Origin: Deltaproteobacteria bacterium
GTDB taxonomy: Bacteria; Desulfobacterota; Desulfuromonadia; Geobacterales; DSM-12255
Assembly: GCA_017861215.1 (NCBI GenBank)
Contig: JAGFXN010000153.1
Span: 1-10,293, forward strand
Length of the DNA stretch: 10,293 nt
Reading direction: 5' to 3'
Part shown: positions 1 to 6,591 of the stretch, piece after piece
Numbering within the stretch: position 1 is the stretch's first letter
How the letters are laid out: every line of letters begins with the position of its first letter
Program-made: the position numbers and the translations under genes
Notes under the pieces: generated by a model
What the model saw: only the letters and a program-made list of their open reading frames with translations
Told to the model about the DNA's origin: nothing
The model's database searches: none

Positions 1-80
1 CCGGCATATCTGCCGAAAGGCATGCGCATGGCGGCCAGCTCGAGAAGCTGCCGATGGTCGTAAAGGGGCGCTTCTGTCAC
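1..80 (-). CDS. DUF3820-family small protein, N-terminal fragment
   Basis: Only the first 26 codons lie in the window; the gene runs off the left edge. It starts at a GTG at 80-78, and the peptide ends in RMPFGRYAG. An MPFGKYxG segment preceded by a short LLELA-type helix is characteristic, as I recall it, of the DUF3820 family (small proteins of unknown biochemical role, some annotated as quorum-sensing-regulated factors). GGAG lies 8 bases upstream of the GTG, inside the end of the dihydrouridine synthase gene. The two genes are separated by only 2 bases, so translation is probably coupled. ATG codons exist at codons 18 and 20 but have no better ribosome binding site and would remove the conserved helix. 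The function is unknown. Confidence 0.7.
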   Translation of the reverse strand, partial: MTEAPLYDHRQLLELAAMRMPFGRYA

Positions 81-82
81 GG

Positions 83-1078
83 TCACAACTCCTGCAGCAG
101 CGCGGTAAAGGCACGCAGGCTGGCGGCCCGCCGCAGCCCTTTCAGTGTTTTTGCCAGCTCGGGATCATCCATATGCTTGATGATCGCCTTCAGCTTGCCC
201 AGCACCTGCATCTCGCCGCAGAAGAGAGTGCGGTAGCGTGCCAGCATCCCCCGCAGGTAGCTGCCAAGCTCCCTGGAGCGTGCCTCTTTTCCCGGTTCCG
301 GCTCCGCCTCCCCCCGCAGCCGCTGGAAAAGGAGGGGATCGGCAATCGCCCCCCGACCCAGCATCAGACCGGCAGCACCGGTCTGACGCAATACCCGCTG
401 ACCGTCCGCCGCTGTGCGGATATCGCCATTGGCGATCACCGGCAGGCGGGTGGCAGCCACCACCCCGGCGGTAATCCCGTGGTCGGCAAGGCCCGCATAC
501 TCCTGCACCACGGTACGAGGGTGCAGGATGAGAAAATCAACGCCGGCCGACTCGAACAGCGGCAGCAGGGAAAACACCTGCTGCGGATCGTCGTAGCCGG
601 CCCTGAGTTTCACGGAAAAGGTACCGGCGACCGCATCACGCAGGGCAGGAATCAGCTCCACCAGATCGGCCGGACGCCTGAGCATGCCGCCGCCGGTCAG
701 ACCGCTCATCATCCGGCCGTAGGGGCAGCCCATGTTCAAGTTCAAGTGCACCGCCCCGGCCTCCTGAGCGGTGCTGGCGGCAGCGATCAGCGCCTCGCGG
801 CCATGGCCCACCAGCTGCACCACCAGCGGCACTCCATCCTCCGCTGCAGTCATCTGCCGCAGATCGGCCGGCGCCAGCCGTTTCACCGCCGCCGCTGCGT
901 TCACCTGCATGAATTCGGTAAAGACCACGTCAGGGCGGACCTGCTGGATGAAGTGGGCCCGCAGGGCCTGATTGGTCAAGCCCTGCATCGGCGCCAGCAG
1001 CAGAGGCAGCGAAACCTCCCCCCAGGGGAGAGAGAGCGCAGTTCGCTCCCGCTTTGTATCAACGACAGTTACAGACAT
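83..1078 (-). CDS. tRNA-dihydrouridine synthase (Dus family)
   Basis: This is a flavin (FMN) enzyme that reduces specific uridines in tRNA to dihydrouridine using NADPH, in the cytoplasm. With the start at 1078 it has 331 residues, normal for bacterial Dus. The TIM-barrel signatures appear in order: LLAPMQGLTN near residues 27-36, NLNMGCPYGRM (113-123) with the family's catalytic cysteine at C118, SVKLRAGYDD (155-164) with a flavin-contacting lysine, HPRT (186-189), IANGDI (215-220) and MLGRGA (239-244), which form the FMN phosphate site. The reading frame is open up to 1219, but ATG 1078 is chosen because GAGGG sits about 5 bases upstream and the 47 extra residues are hydrophobic and unlike any Dus N-terminus. 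The DUF3820 gene follows after 2 bases, so they form an operon. I cannot say which Dus subfamily (A, B or C) or tRNA position applies. Confidence 0.93.
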   Translation of the reverse strand: MSVTVVDTKRERTALSLPWGEVSLPLLLAPMQGLTNQALRAHFIQQVRPDVVFTEFMQVNAAAAVKRLAPADLRQMTAAEDGVPLVVQLVGHGREALIAAASTAQEAGAVHLNLNMGCPYGRMMSGLTGGGMLRRPADLVELIPALRDAVAGTFSVKLRAGYDDPQQVFSLLPLFESAGVDFLILHPRTVVQEYAGLADHGITAGVVAATRLPVIANGDIRTAADGQRVLRQTGAAGLMLGRGAIADPLLFQRLRGEAEPEPGKEARSRELGSYLRGMLARYRTLFCGEMQVLGKLKAIIKHMDDPELAKTLKGLRRAASLRAFTALLQEL

Positions 1079-1179
1079 GGAAACCCTCAGAATTTCTGCA
1101 AAGAATATCAGCAGGAAACACTCCCTTGCAATATAGAATAACAGTGGCGACAAATAAATGTGATTATTTTGGCTGAATC

Positions 1180-1188
1180 TGCTATAAA
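1180..1188 (+). promoter_or_regulatory. Possible extended -10 promoter for the FabMG-like gene
   Basis: The sequence TGCTATAAA reads as TG-N-TATAAA, the extended -10 form of a sigma-70-type promoter, which does not need a strong -35. No good -35 hexamer lies at 17 bases; TGTGAT at 18 bases is weak. A start near 1195 would leave about a 50-base leader before ATG 1245. The surrounding divergent intergenic region (1079-1244) is AT-rich compared with the flanking genes, as expected for promoters. This is a visual match only. Confidence 0.38.
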
Positions 1189-1244
1189 GATCAGTTCTAA
1201 AAAGTGAACAAGGGAGCACAAGAACAATTCAACAAGGAGAACGT

Positions 1245-2558
1245 ATGACCAGTTACAATCCGATGCGGGCGCTGCCGACCAAGTCCGGCTATGGCAAGGG
1301 GGACGTCCTTGTCCTCTGTGGAGAGCTGTTTGGACGCGGCTATGCCAACGGCATCGTGGAAGAGGCAACCAGGCGGGGTATGACCATAATCGGCACTACG
1401 GTGGGGCGGCGGGAAACAGACGGTACGCTGCGGCACCTTACGGCAGCAGAACTGCATGAGGCAGAACAGAACCTTGGGGGACGGGTAATCAACATACCGC
1501 TGGAGGCCGGCTTCGATCTGCAGCCGGCAGACGATGGCCGCTCCCCGGCGGATCAGCTCAAGGGGGTAAAGCCGGATGCCTGGGAATCTGTCCGACTGGA
1601 CTGGGACAACATAGAGCAGGCCCGGCTTCTGGGACTTGCCCGCTTCAAGGCGAACCTGGCTTCGGTCGTAACCGAGCTGGAAAAGATGATCCCTGCAAAC
1701 GCGAACGTACTTTTCGCCCATATCATCGGCGGCGGCATGCCGCGTGCCAGGATGCTGATGCCTGTTTTCAACAAGGTATTCAAGGGCCAGGGGGAGCGCT
1801 ATCTCTCTTCGGCCGCTTTCTGGGGTTCGGAACTGGGCAGGCTCTGCAAACTCAGCTTTGACGAGGTGACCGCCGATACCTTTGCCCACCTGATCGAGGC
1901 AACCGATTCTCTCCGGCAGGCAATCATCGCCAGGGGGCACAAAGCCGCTTATTCGGCCTATGGCTACCACGGCTGCGAAGCACTGATCAACGGCACCTAC
2001 ACATGGCAGTCCTACACCCCCTACGTCCCCGGCTGGGCCAAGATGCGCCTGGAAGAGATCGCCGCGGCTGCCCGAAGCAGGGGAATCGGCGCCACTGTTT
2101 TCAACTCGCCGGAGATCCAGACCAACTCCAGCGCCCTGTTCATGGGGGTGGAAATCCCCCTCTACCTCTTTCTTGAAGCATTGCAGAAGGAAGGTGCGAC
2201 TGCACTGGCTGCGGAACTGCGCGAGGAGTGCCGCACGCTGCTGCGTGACGATGTGACGATCGAGCAGATGCTGGCAGCGGCCACCAGCTACCTGGCGTCA
2301 CCGGTATTGAATCAGTTCGCCGCTTTTGAGACCTGGCCGCACCACAACACGCCGGAACAGGCGGAACTGATGCTGAACTGCTCTGCCCGGCTCATGGGAA
2401 TGAACAGGAACCCGAAGGAGATCGTCTGTGCCGCCCTGTCCACCGCGGTGGTCAACGGGGTCGGCAAGCTCATACTTGACAGCATGTGGGAGCCGAAGGC
2501 CCATGTCTACTGGCTCAACCACGACATCATCGCCCGGCGCCTCGCGCAGGGGGAATAG
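1245..2558 (+). CDS. Rossmann-fold reductase, tentatively FabMG-like enoyl-ACP reductase
   Basis: This is a 437-residue protein with no signal peptide or membrane segment. The start is ATG 1245, with AAGGAG 5 bases upstream. What is visible: an N-terminal beta-alpha-beta unit, VLVLCGELFGRGYANGIVEE, carrying G26-x3-G30-x-G32, the cofactor-binding pattern of short-chain dehydrogenases, with RR at 55-56 after the second strand, which could favour NADPH. Around residues 257-266, Y257 and K266 are separated by eight residues (Y-x8-K). FabV-type enoyl-ACP reductases use this spacing; FabI uses Y-x6-K. The overall character matches what I recall of the FabMG enoyl-ACP reductases described from triclosan-resistant metagenomes, so the likely reaction is reduction of trans-2-enoyl-ACP in fatty acid elongation. 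That assignment is from memory and the spacing match is inference. The gene stands alone, divergent from dus and ended by the 2585-2628 hairpin. If the function is wrong, it is still clearly a Rossmann-type oxidoreductase. Confidence 0.68.
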   Translation: MTSYNPMRALPTKSGYGKGDVLVLCGELFGRGYANGIVEEATRRGMTIIGTTVGRRETDGTLRHLTAAELHEAEQNLGGRVINIPLEAGFDLQPADDGRSPADQLKGVKPDAWESVRLDWDNIEQARLLGLARFKANLASVVTELEKMIPANANVLFAHIIGGGMPRARMLMPVFNKVFKGQGERYLSSAAFWGSELGRLCKLSFDEVTADTFAHLIEATDSLRQAIIARGHKAAYSAYGYHGCEALINGTYTWQSYTPYVPGWAKMRLEEIAAAARSRGIGATVFNSPEIQTNSSALFMGVEIPLYLFLEALQKEGATALAAELREECRTLLRDDVTIEQMLAAATSYLASPVLNQFAAFETWPHHNTPEQAELMLNCSARLMGMNRNPKEIVCAALSTAVVNGVGKLILDSMWEPKAHVYWLNHDIIARRLAQGE

Positions 2559-2584
2559 TTTCACTGGCAGCGCTGCTGCTGTAG

Positions 2585-2628
2585 ACACAGAAAAGCCCAC
2601 CGGTATGCGCCGGTGGGCTTTTCTGTGT
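2585..2628. terminator. Bidirectional rho-independent terminator
   Basis: A perfect 19-bp inverted repeat (arms 2585-2603 and 2610-2628) with a 6-base loop. The core GCCCACCGG/CCGGTGGGC is flanked by AAAA on one side and TTTT on the other, so each strand reads as a GC stem followed by a T-run. It lies 26 bases after the plus-strand FabMG-like stop and 18 bases after the minus-strand etfA stop, and therefore serves the two convergent transcription units. Confidence 0.92.
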
Positions 2629-2646
2629 GACGATCAGGGACTGTTT

Positions 2647-3551
2647 CTATCCCAGAAGCTCATTCACCTTTTTCATAACCTGGAAGGCATCGGCAACGTA
2701 GAGGACATCAGCTTTCCCCTGGGCCCAGCCGCAGCCGGCATCGAGGTTTATGGCACGCCTTTCGTTGATGAAACGCCAGCCGACAGCGTGGGGTTCCTCG
2801 CCGTGGCAGCAGGTGGCCAGACCCTTGGGGTGACGCGGGGTCGAGCCGGTCTGTCCCACCTGGTTCAGGTGGCTCATGAAAGGGAGTACCGACTCCCCTT
2901 CCGACGACTGGTCAACCAGTGACTTGCTGCTGCCGAGAGACGCCTTGGCATTCTGCAGGAAGCCGAGGATCAGATCTGCGGCATCCTTGACGTGGAACTG
3001 GCCGTCGGCCTGTTTCTTAGTCCAGACTGGACACCGATAACTGTGGTACGGACAACCGCGGCATCAAGGCTGACCGCTACATTCTCGACCGTGGCGGCTG
3101 CGGCAGCACCGGCCCACGGAGCGAAAACGCCGCCGTCAATGACCAGTACCCAGGGGCGCTGCACCCTGGTCTGGGTTGCCACCATCCGCTGCCGGTAGTA
3201 CCAGCGCTGCACCCTGATAACGCCGTCGACAACCTCGAGCCCGCTCACATGGGTTTCGATCCGGCCGCCCAGACGTTGGGTCGCTCCCGGCAGGGACCGG
3301 GAAAACCGCGACGTAGCCGGCGCAACCACCATGGTCGCCCCTGACTGACCGATGAGTGCAGCGGTTGCCGCACAGTCGCTACTGCCGATCGCTTCCGCCG
3401 CCTGGCTGACATCTTTGCCGACAAGGCCGACAACCAGTGATGAACCGGGAAGTTTGGCCGTCATCTCCACGGCAGCGGCAAGCGCCTCCAGGGCAATGCC
3501 GGGGAGAGTGCCGTCATCCTGGGTATGTGCAAGAAAAAGAACTTTTTCCAT
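2647..3551 (-). pseudogene. etfA: Electron transfer flavoprotein alpha subunit (etfA), frameshifted
   Basis: EtfA pairs with EtfB and carries the redox-active FAD that moves electrons from acyl-CoA dehydrogenases to an ETF:quinone oxidoreductase. The start at 3551 has GGAGG 6 bases upstream. Residues 1-178 (MEKVLFLAHT onward) read as the EtfA N-terminal domain, for example LGGRIETHVSGLEVVDG and RPWVLVIDGGVF. At the codon for L178 (3020-3018) the frame fails: it continues into unrelated sequence ending at 2970, while the sequence that clearly continues the protein (KKQADGQFHVKDAADL, then NQVGQTG, then VADAFQVMKKVNELLG) is one base off and open to the stop at 2647. Restoring one base gives about 301 residues, close to normal. 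The missing base may be a real mutation or a sequencing error; I see no standard slippery heptamer. The C-terminal domain keeps QVGQTG but lacks the usual SGAIQH and INKDP signatures, so it is a divergent EtfA. It is the last gene of the operon, 85 bases after etfB. Confidence 0.85.
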
Positions 3552-3574
3552 CTGAAGCCTCCATAAATAGTGAC

Positions 3575-3610
3575 GGTACCGGCAGCGACAACACAGCCTG
3601 TGCCGGGACC
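3575..3610 (-). repeat. Intercistronic inverted repeat between etfB and etfA
   Basis: Arms GGTACCGGCA (3575-3584) and TGCCGGGACC (3601-3610) pair at 9 of 10 positions around a 16-base loop. The repeat sits in the 85-base gap between etfB and etfA. No T-run follows on the transcribed strand, so it is not a classical terminator. It may shield or process the mRNA, or be incidental in GC-rich DNA. Confidence 0.35.
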
Positions 3611-3636
3611 TGAACCGTTAGCAGTGAAAGTGCCGA

Positions 3637-4446
3637 CTACCCCTTGATCCAGGCAACAATTTCGGCAGCAATGTCATCAGCAGACATATCCTTGACGATC
3701 CGGGTTTCCCGGCGCTGACTCGGCAGCTCGACACCGAGGTAGGAGACGCCACCAACGCCGACCGGAGCCGGAACCGCTTTCTGCAGAGCCGGCATTACCG
3801 TACGCATGTTCATCATGCCGATCTGGGGATTGTTGGGAGGCTCCGGGAGATTCCCCGTTGCCCAGCCTAGGACTGCCGGGGCTCCGGAACATTCCGAGAC
3901 CTGGTACTGGCCCCCTTCGATCCGCTCCAGTATCCGGAAGGAACCGTTGTCCTGAACCTTCAGCTCGTCAACGCCGAGAAACTGTTCTGTGATGCCGAGC
4001 TGCTCGCCGACCATCTGCATGGTAACGCCGGCATCGCGGGAGGCGGAGGCGCAGCCGCCGAAAAGGAGCAAGCGGGAACGGTCGAGGCCGGGGATCTTGT
4101 CGATGGCCCCGGCAAGGGCGGCGGCAACCTCGAAAGAGTCGGTGAATCCGCCGGCAGGACCGTCCAGCACCACCAGTTCGAAGGTCACCTTCTGGGCTAT
4201 GGACATCATCAGCTGCTGCAGCTTTGCCTTGGGGCCGAGGCTGACCAGCCAGACCTTGCTGCCGGGTATGTTCTTTGCCAGGTTGGCAGCTTCGTACAGC
4301 GAATGTCCCGCCCAGGGGTCCAGTACTGACGGCAGCATCATCTCGTTTTTCAGAGCCGGGCCGGTCGGCCCGTCGACAGGTGCCAGCGTCTGCAACGGGT
4401 CGGGAACGATGCTGCCGCAGACAACAATGTGAAATCCTCCGTTCAT
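3637..4446 (-). CDS. etfB: Electron transfer flavoprotein beta subunit (EtfB/FixA)
   Basis: EtfB forms the soluble heterodimer with EtfA that accepts electrons from the acyl-CoA dehydrogenase. Its 269 residues are close to the family's 250-265. What supports the call: the N-terminal strand IVVCGSIVPDP followed by a nucleotide-binding alpha/beta domain, the segment LLLFGGCASASRDAGVTMQMVGEQLGI (about 146-172), which aligns in position with the GKQAxDxDxxQtgpxLAexLG region of EtfB, and MMNMRTVMPALQKAVPAP (about 210-227), matching the beta-subunit signature around LPxxxxAxKKPI. The residues that would distinguish AMP-binding from bifurcating (two-FAD) ETFs are not conserved clearly enough for me to decide. 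The start is ATG 4446, with AGAGGT about 6 bases upstream. The next gene upstream on this strand is the GIY-YIG insert, which separates etfB from its functional partner at 4913-6556; etfA follows downstream. Confidence 0.9.
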   Translation of the reverse strand: MNGGFHIVVCGSIVPDPLQTLAPVDGPTGPALKNEMMLPSVLDPWAGHSLYEAANLAKNIPGSKVWLVSLGPKAKLQQLMMSIAQKVTFELVVLDGPAGGFTDSFEVAAALAGAIDKIPGLDRSRLLLFGGCASASRDAGVTMQMVGEQLGITEQFLGVDELKVQDNGSFRILERIEGGQYQVSECSGAPAVLGWATGNLPEPPNNPQIGMMNMRTVMPALQKAVPAPVGVGGVSYLGVELPSQRRETRIVKDMSADDIAAEIVAWIKG

Positions 4447-4514
4447 CTTCTACCTCTCTTCATGTTGATTTTTCTGATAACTATTCAGCACAATCTGAAG
4501 CTTTTGCAAAAACA

Positions 4515-4548
4515 TTGTCATGCCCGAGTGCTTCTATCGGGCATCCAT
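4515..4548 (+). repeat. Palindromic element, left copy flanking the GIY-YIG gene
   Basis: The sequence is TTGTCATGCCCGA, a 9-base loop, then TCGGGCATCCAT. The 8-bp stem ATGCCCGA/TCGGGCAT (4520-4527 with 4537-4544) is perfect. The element ends 5 bases before the GIY-YIG stop codon, on its 3' side. It is an inverted copy of the element at 4850-4882. On the transcribed minus strand the hairpin is followed by a TTTTT run about 8 bases later, so it may also act as a weak terminator. Confidence 0.85.
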
Positions 4549-4553
4549 GACTT

Positions 4554-4838
4554 TCAGAGCAAATCTGTATACAAATCATTCCAGGCAGAGTTGCTTTTCT
4601 CGATCAAATTAGTTTTCCAAGCCCTGTTCCATTTCTTTAACTGTTTTTCCCGCGTTATAGCGCTTTCAATAGATTCAGTAGCTTCAAAATAGACCAGATT
4701 GTGAATAGTATATTTCCTGGTAAAGCCTTCAACGAGATCGTTTTTATGCTCGTAAATGCGCTTGATAAGATCAGATGTTACGCCGATGTAAAGGGTTCCA
4801 TTCTTTTTGCTTGCCAGGATATAGATGTAATATTGCAT
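4554..4838 (-). CDS. GIY-YIG nuclease-domain protein
   Basis: This is a 94-residue single-domain protein of the small GIY-YIG type (UvrC N-terminal-like/YhbQ-like). The catalytic landmarks are all present: YIY at residues 4-6, YIG at 17-19, the arginine R27 in SDLIKRIYEH, H31, and the metal-binding glutamate E64 in REKQLKKW. The nuclease is therefore probably active; proteins of this fold cut DNA by a single-metal mechanism, but the target of this subgroup is not established. There is no extra DNA-binding domain. No strong Shine-Dalgarno sequence precedes ATG 4838 (the upstream bases are TAAAGTTTTTGT), and a palindromic hairpin ends about 11 bases upstream in the leader, so expression may be low or autoregulated. 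Base composition is far more AT-rich than the neighbouring genes, which suggests transfer. It sits inside the electron-transfer operon but has no obvious role in it. Confidence 0.92.
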   Translation of the reverse strand: MQYYIYILASKKNGTLYIGVTSDLIKRIYEHKNDLVEGFTRKYTIHNLVYFEATESIESAITREKQLKKWNRAWKTNLIEKSNSAWNDLYTDLL

Positions 4839-4849
4839 ACAAAAACTTT

Positions 4850-4882
4850 ATGGATTCCCGATTAAATCCTCGGGAATGACAA
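4850..4882 (-). repeat. Palindromic element, right copy flanking the GIY-YIG gene
   Basis: Read on the minus strand it is TTGTCATTCCCGA, an 8-base loop, then TCGGGAATCCAT. The perfect 8-bp stem is at 4854-4861 with 4870-4877. It matches the 4515-4548 copy except for the loop and one stem base pair, where G-C is replaced by T-A on both sides. It lies in the 5' leader of the GIY-YIG gene. Confidence 0.85.
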
Positions 4883-4912
4883 ATAACAGATTGCATGCAC
4901 TTGTCGAGCTCG

Positions 4913-6556
4913 TCAGTTTTCCGCAGAGTGAAGCCCTCCGGCTCCCCCCCGAAAATCGATATTGGTCCGTTCCGGGTCACCCTGGCGCGGCCGGGAGCAG
5001 TTCCACTGGCAGGCGCCGCAATGGACGCATTTTTCCCGGTCGAACTGGGGTGCCCCGCCGCCTTCGCTGGGAGTGATGGCCTGAGCCGAACAGATCTCGA
5101 CGCAGAGTTGCGGGTAGCACCCGGCGCAGACCTGTGGATCGACGGTGACCACATGATCGGCAAAACCGGCCGGCGCCTGGACCTTGCCGCCCATCAACAG
5201 TGCATCCTGATGCGAAATCAGCAGTTTTCCATCCAGCGCTATCCGGGGCCAGCCGAGACCGTCCATAACCGGATCAGCAAGGGGTTCGCCCTTGGCAATC
5301 GCCGCCTTGCGCAGTTCCGCGATATTTTCCGGAGCAATCTTCCCGGCGCAGTAATCTTCGAGGGAAGGAACCCTTTCATAGGGTCGTGCTGTCTCGCCGC
5401 CGAAATGCAGCCTGCCGCCGCTCAGACCGGTCAGTCCCATGCCGATGAGACCGGTCAGGACGCCCTTCTGGAAACCGTTCCGGGCATGCTTGGCCTGCTC
5501 TGCCTCCTTCTCCACCCAGCTGCTGCGGCGACGGGACAGGTAGGCCGCATCAAGATTGGCGCCAGTAAAAGGCCTCCCCTGCTGTACCAGCTCTACTACG
5601 CCGGCAGCCAGCTGCACACCGGTTTCCCAGGCCTCATCCACACCCGAACCGGTCAGGACGTTGGTGCTGCCGGATCCTTCGCCGATACGCGCATACCCGT
5701 CCCACACATAGAGAAAACCGAAAATCTCCGGTTCCGGAAAGCCGATCGTATGGAGCACAGTACCGGGCTTGAGAGTGCAGCTGTCAGGAAGCTCGACAAC
5801 CGCCTTCATGCCGACTGCCCATTCCCGCTGGTGGTTGTTGCCGGGCAGGCCGAAATGCCGATCCAGCGCCTGCCCCACGGGACCTACCGGACCGTCTGCC
5901 ACGACGGTAAGAGCGGCGCGGATATCCATGCCGGGCATGAAGCCTGCGGCAGGAGAGCCGTCACGGTTTGTTCCCTGGTCCGCCATCCTGATGCCGACGA
6001 CTCTGTCTCCTTCCAGCAGCGGCGCGCTGACAGGCATGCCGGGCCAGATCTGCACCAGACCGGAAGCCATCAGATCATTACCTACCCACTGGTTGAACTG
6101 GCCGATGGAGAGAACCAGTCCGTCCTGCTTGTGCAGGAAGGGGGGAATGTAGGGGAGTTCAAAAGCATGGTTGCTCCCGGAAAAGGGGCCGAGAAGGGCA
6201 TCAACGGCCCTTATGCCGAAGGAGCGGCGACTCGCCTTGAGCGGGTCCAGCAGGTACAGAACCTTTTCCTCGCTTACCGGAGACGCCATGGGGATGGCGG
6301 CGGGATCAAGCCCCGGAAAGGAGGAGCGGATGCTCCTGGCCCGTGTCACCACGCCGGAAACGCCGAAGCTGATGTCATCAGCCCGTTCGTAGCAAAGCAC
6401 CTGCAGGGGCATGCCGGGCATGACGCCGCTCTCCAGGAGAGGCATGCCGTTCTCATCGATCAGGGCACGGGAAAGTGTCGTCAGGAACCCGCCCATGGCC
6501 GGTCCGAAGCCGACACAGGCGATATCAACTTCCATGGTTTGCCGCTCAACGGTCAT
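4913..6556 (-). CDS. ETF:quinone oxidoreductase-like flavoprotein (FixC family) with ferredoxin domain
   Basis: Predicted to take electrons from reduced ETF and pass them through FAD and iron-sulfur centres to membrane quinone. It has 547 residues, the size of ETF-QO. What is visible: the N-terminal FAD fold DIACVGFGPAMGG with G16-x-G18-x3-G22; a hydrophobic, glycine-rich stretch after RNGFQKG (about 360-386) in the place where ETF-QO has its membrane-contact and quinone region; and a C-terminal iron-sulfur domain with C477, C480, C485, C489 and then C510-x2-C513-x2-C516-x3-C520, ending in a TNIDFRGGAGGL tail that resembles the ETF-QO C-terminus. Classical ETF-QO has four cysteines and one [4Fe-4S] cluster; eight here suggest two clusters. 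ATG 6556 is preferred (GGAG upstream at a long 12-base spacing); ATG at codon 8 has no better site. It lies downstream of the acyl-CoA dehydrogenase, and etfB-etfA follow after the GIY-YIG insert. Confidence 0.87.
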   Translation of the reverse strand: MTVERQTMEVDIACVGFGPAMGGFLTTLSRALIDENGMPLLESGVMPGMPLQVLCYERADDISFGVSGVVTRARSIRSSFPGLDPAAIPMASPVSEEKVLYLLDPLKASRRSFGIRAVDALLGPFSGSNHAFELPYIPPFLHKQDGLVLSIGQFNQWVGNDLMASGLVQIWPGMPVSAPLLEGDRVVGIRMADQGTNRDGSPAAGFMPGMDIRAALTVVADGPVGPVGQALDRHFGLPGNNHQREWAVGMKAVVELPDSCTLKPGTVLHTIGFPEPEIFGFLYVWDGYARIGEGSGSTNVLTGSGVDEAWETGVQLAAGVVELVQQGRPFTGANLDAAYLSRRRSSWVEKEAEQAKHARNGFQKGVLTGLIGMGLTGLSGGRLHFGGETARPYERVPSLEDYCAGKIAPENIAELRKAAIAKGEPLADPVMDGLGWPRIALDGKLLISHQDALLMGGKVQAPAGFADHVVTVDPQVCAGCYPQLCVEICSAQAITPSEGGGAPQFDREKCVHCGACQWNCSRPRQGDPERTNIDFRGGAGGLHSAEN

Positions 6557-6591
6557 AGCTTTTTATTTCTCCATAAAAAAACAGGTTGATA

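Larger units (their letters stand above)
4515..4882 (-). mobile_element. Candidate palindrome-flanked GIY-YIG insertion unit
   Basis: The unit is the 94-aa GIY-YIG gene plus one palindromic element on each side, in inverted orientation (shared outer ends TTGTCAT). It is strikingly AT-rich: by hand count 4561-4620 has 20 G/C of 60, while 4081-4140 in etfB has 41 of 60. It lies between two genes that should be adjacent partners (ETF-QO-like and etfB). I find no convincing target-site duplication, so mobility is inferred from inverted ends, base composition and position. It could instead be an old, domesticated insertion. Confidence 0.5.

Noticed and set aside
173..1141. Plus-strand open frame of 322 codons opposite dus
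   Set aside because: Low-complexity, histidine/glutamine/arginine-rich translation typical of an antisense shadow.
1079..1219. 47-residue N-terminal extension of the dihydrouridine synthase
   Set aside because: The internal ATG at 1078 has a GAGGG ribosome binding site and gives the normal family length; the extension lies in AT-rich intergenic DNA.
1197..1970. Minus-strand open frame of 257 codons opposite the FabMG-like gene
   Set aside because: It overlaps a well-supported plus-strand gene and would run into the dus promoter region; no domain seen.
3010..3030. Programmed -1 ribosomal frameshifting in etfA
   Set aside because: The zero-frame codons GGA CTA AGA AAC contain no X-XXY-YYZ slippery heptamer and I see no downstream structure; mutation or sequencing error is simpler.
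4502..4511. Perfect palindrome TTTTGCAAAA upstream of etfB
   Set aside because: Short, AT-rich and single; it could be an operator but nothing else supports it.
4515..4882. Target-site duplication around the GIY-YIG unit
   Set aside because: The bases outside the two palindromes do not form a convincing direct repeat.
4895..6589. Plus-strand open frame of 564 codons opposite the ETF-QO-like gene
   Set aside because: It mirrors a clear flavoprotein with Rossmann and cysteine motifs on the other strand; its own product shows no recognisable domain and is a GC-rich antisense shadow.
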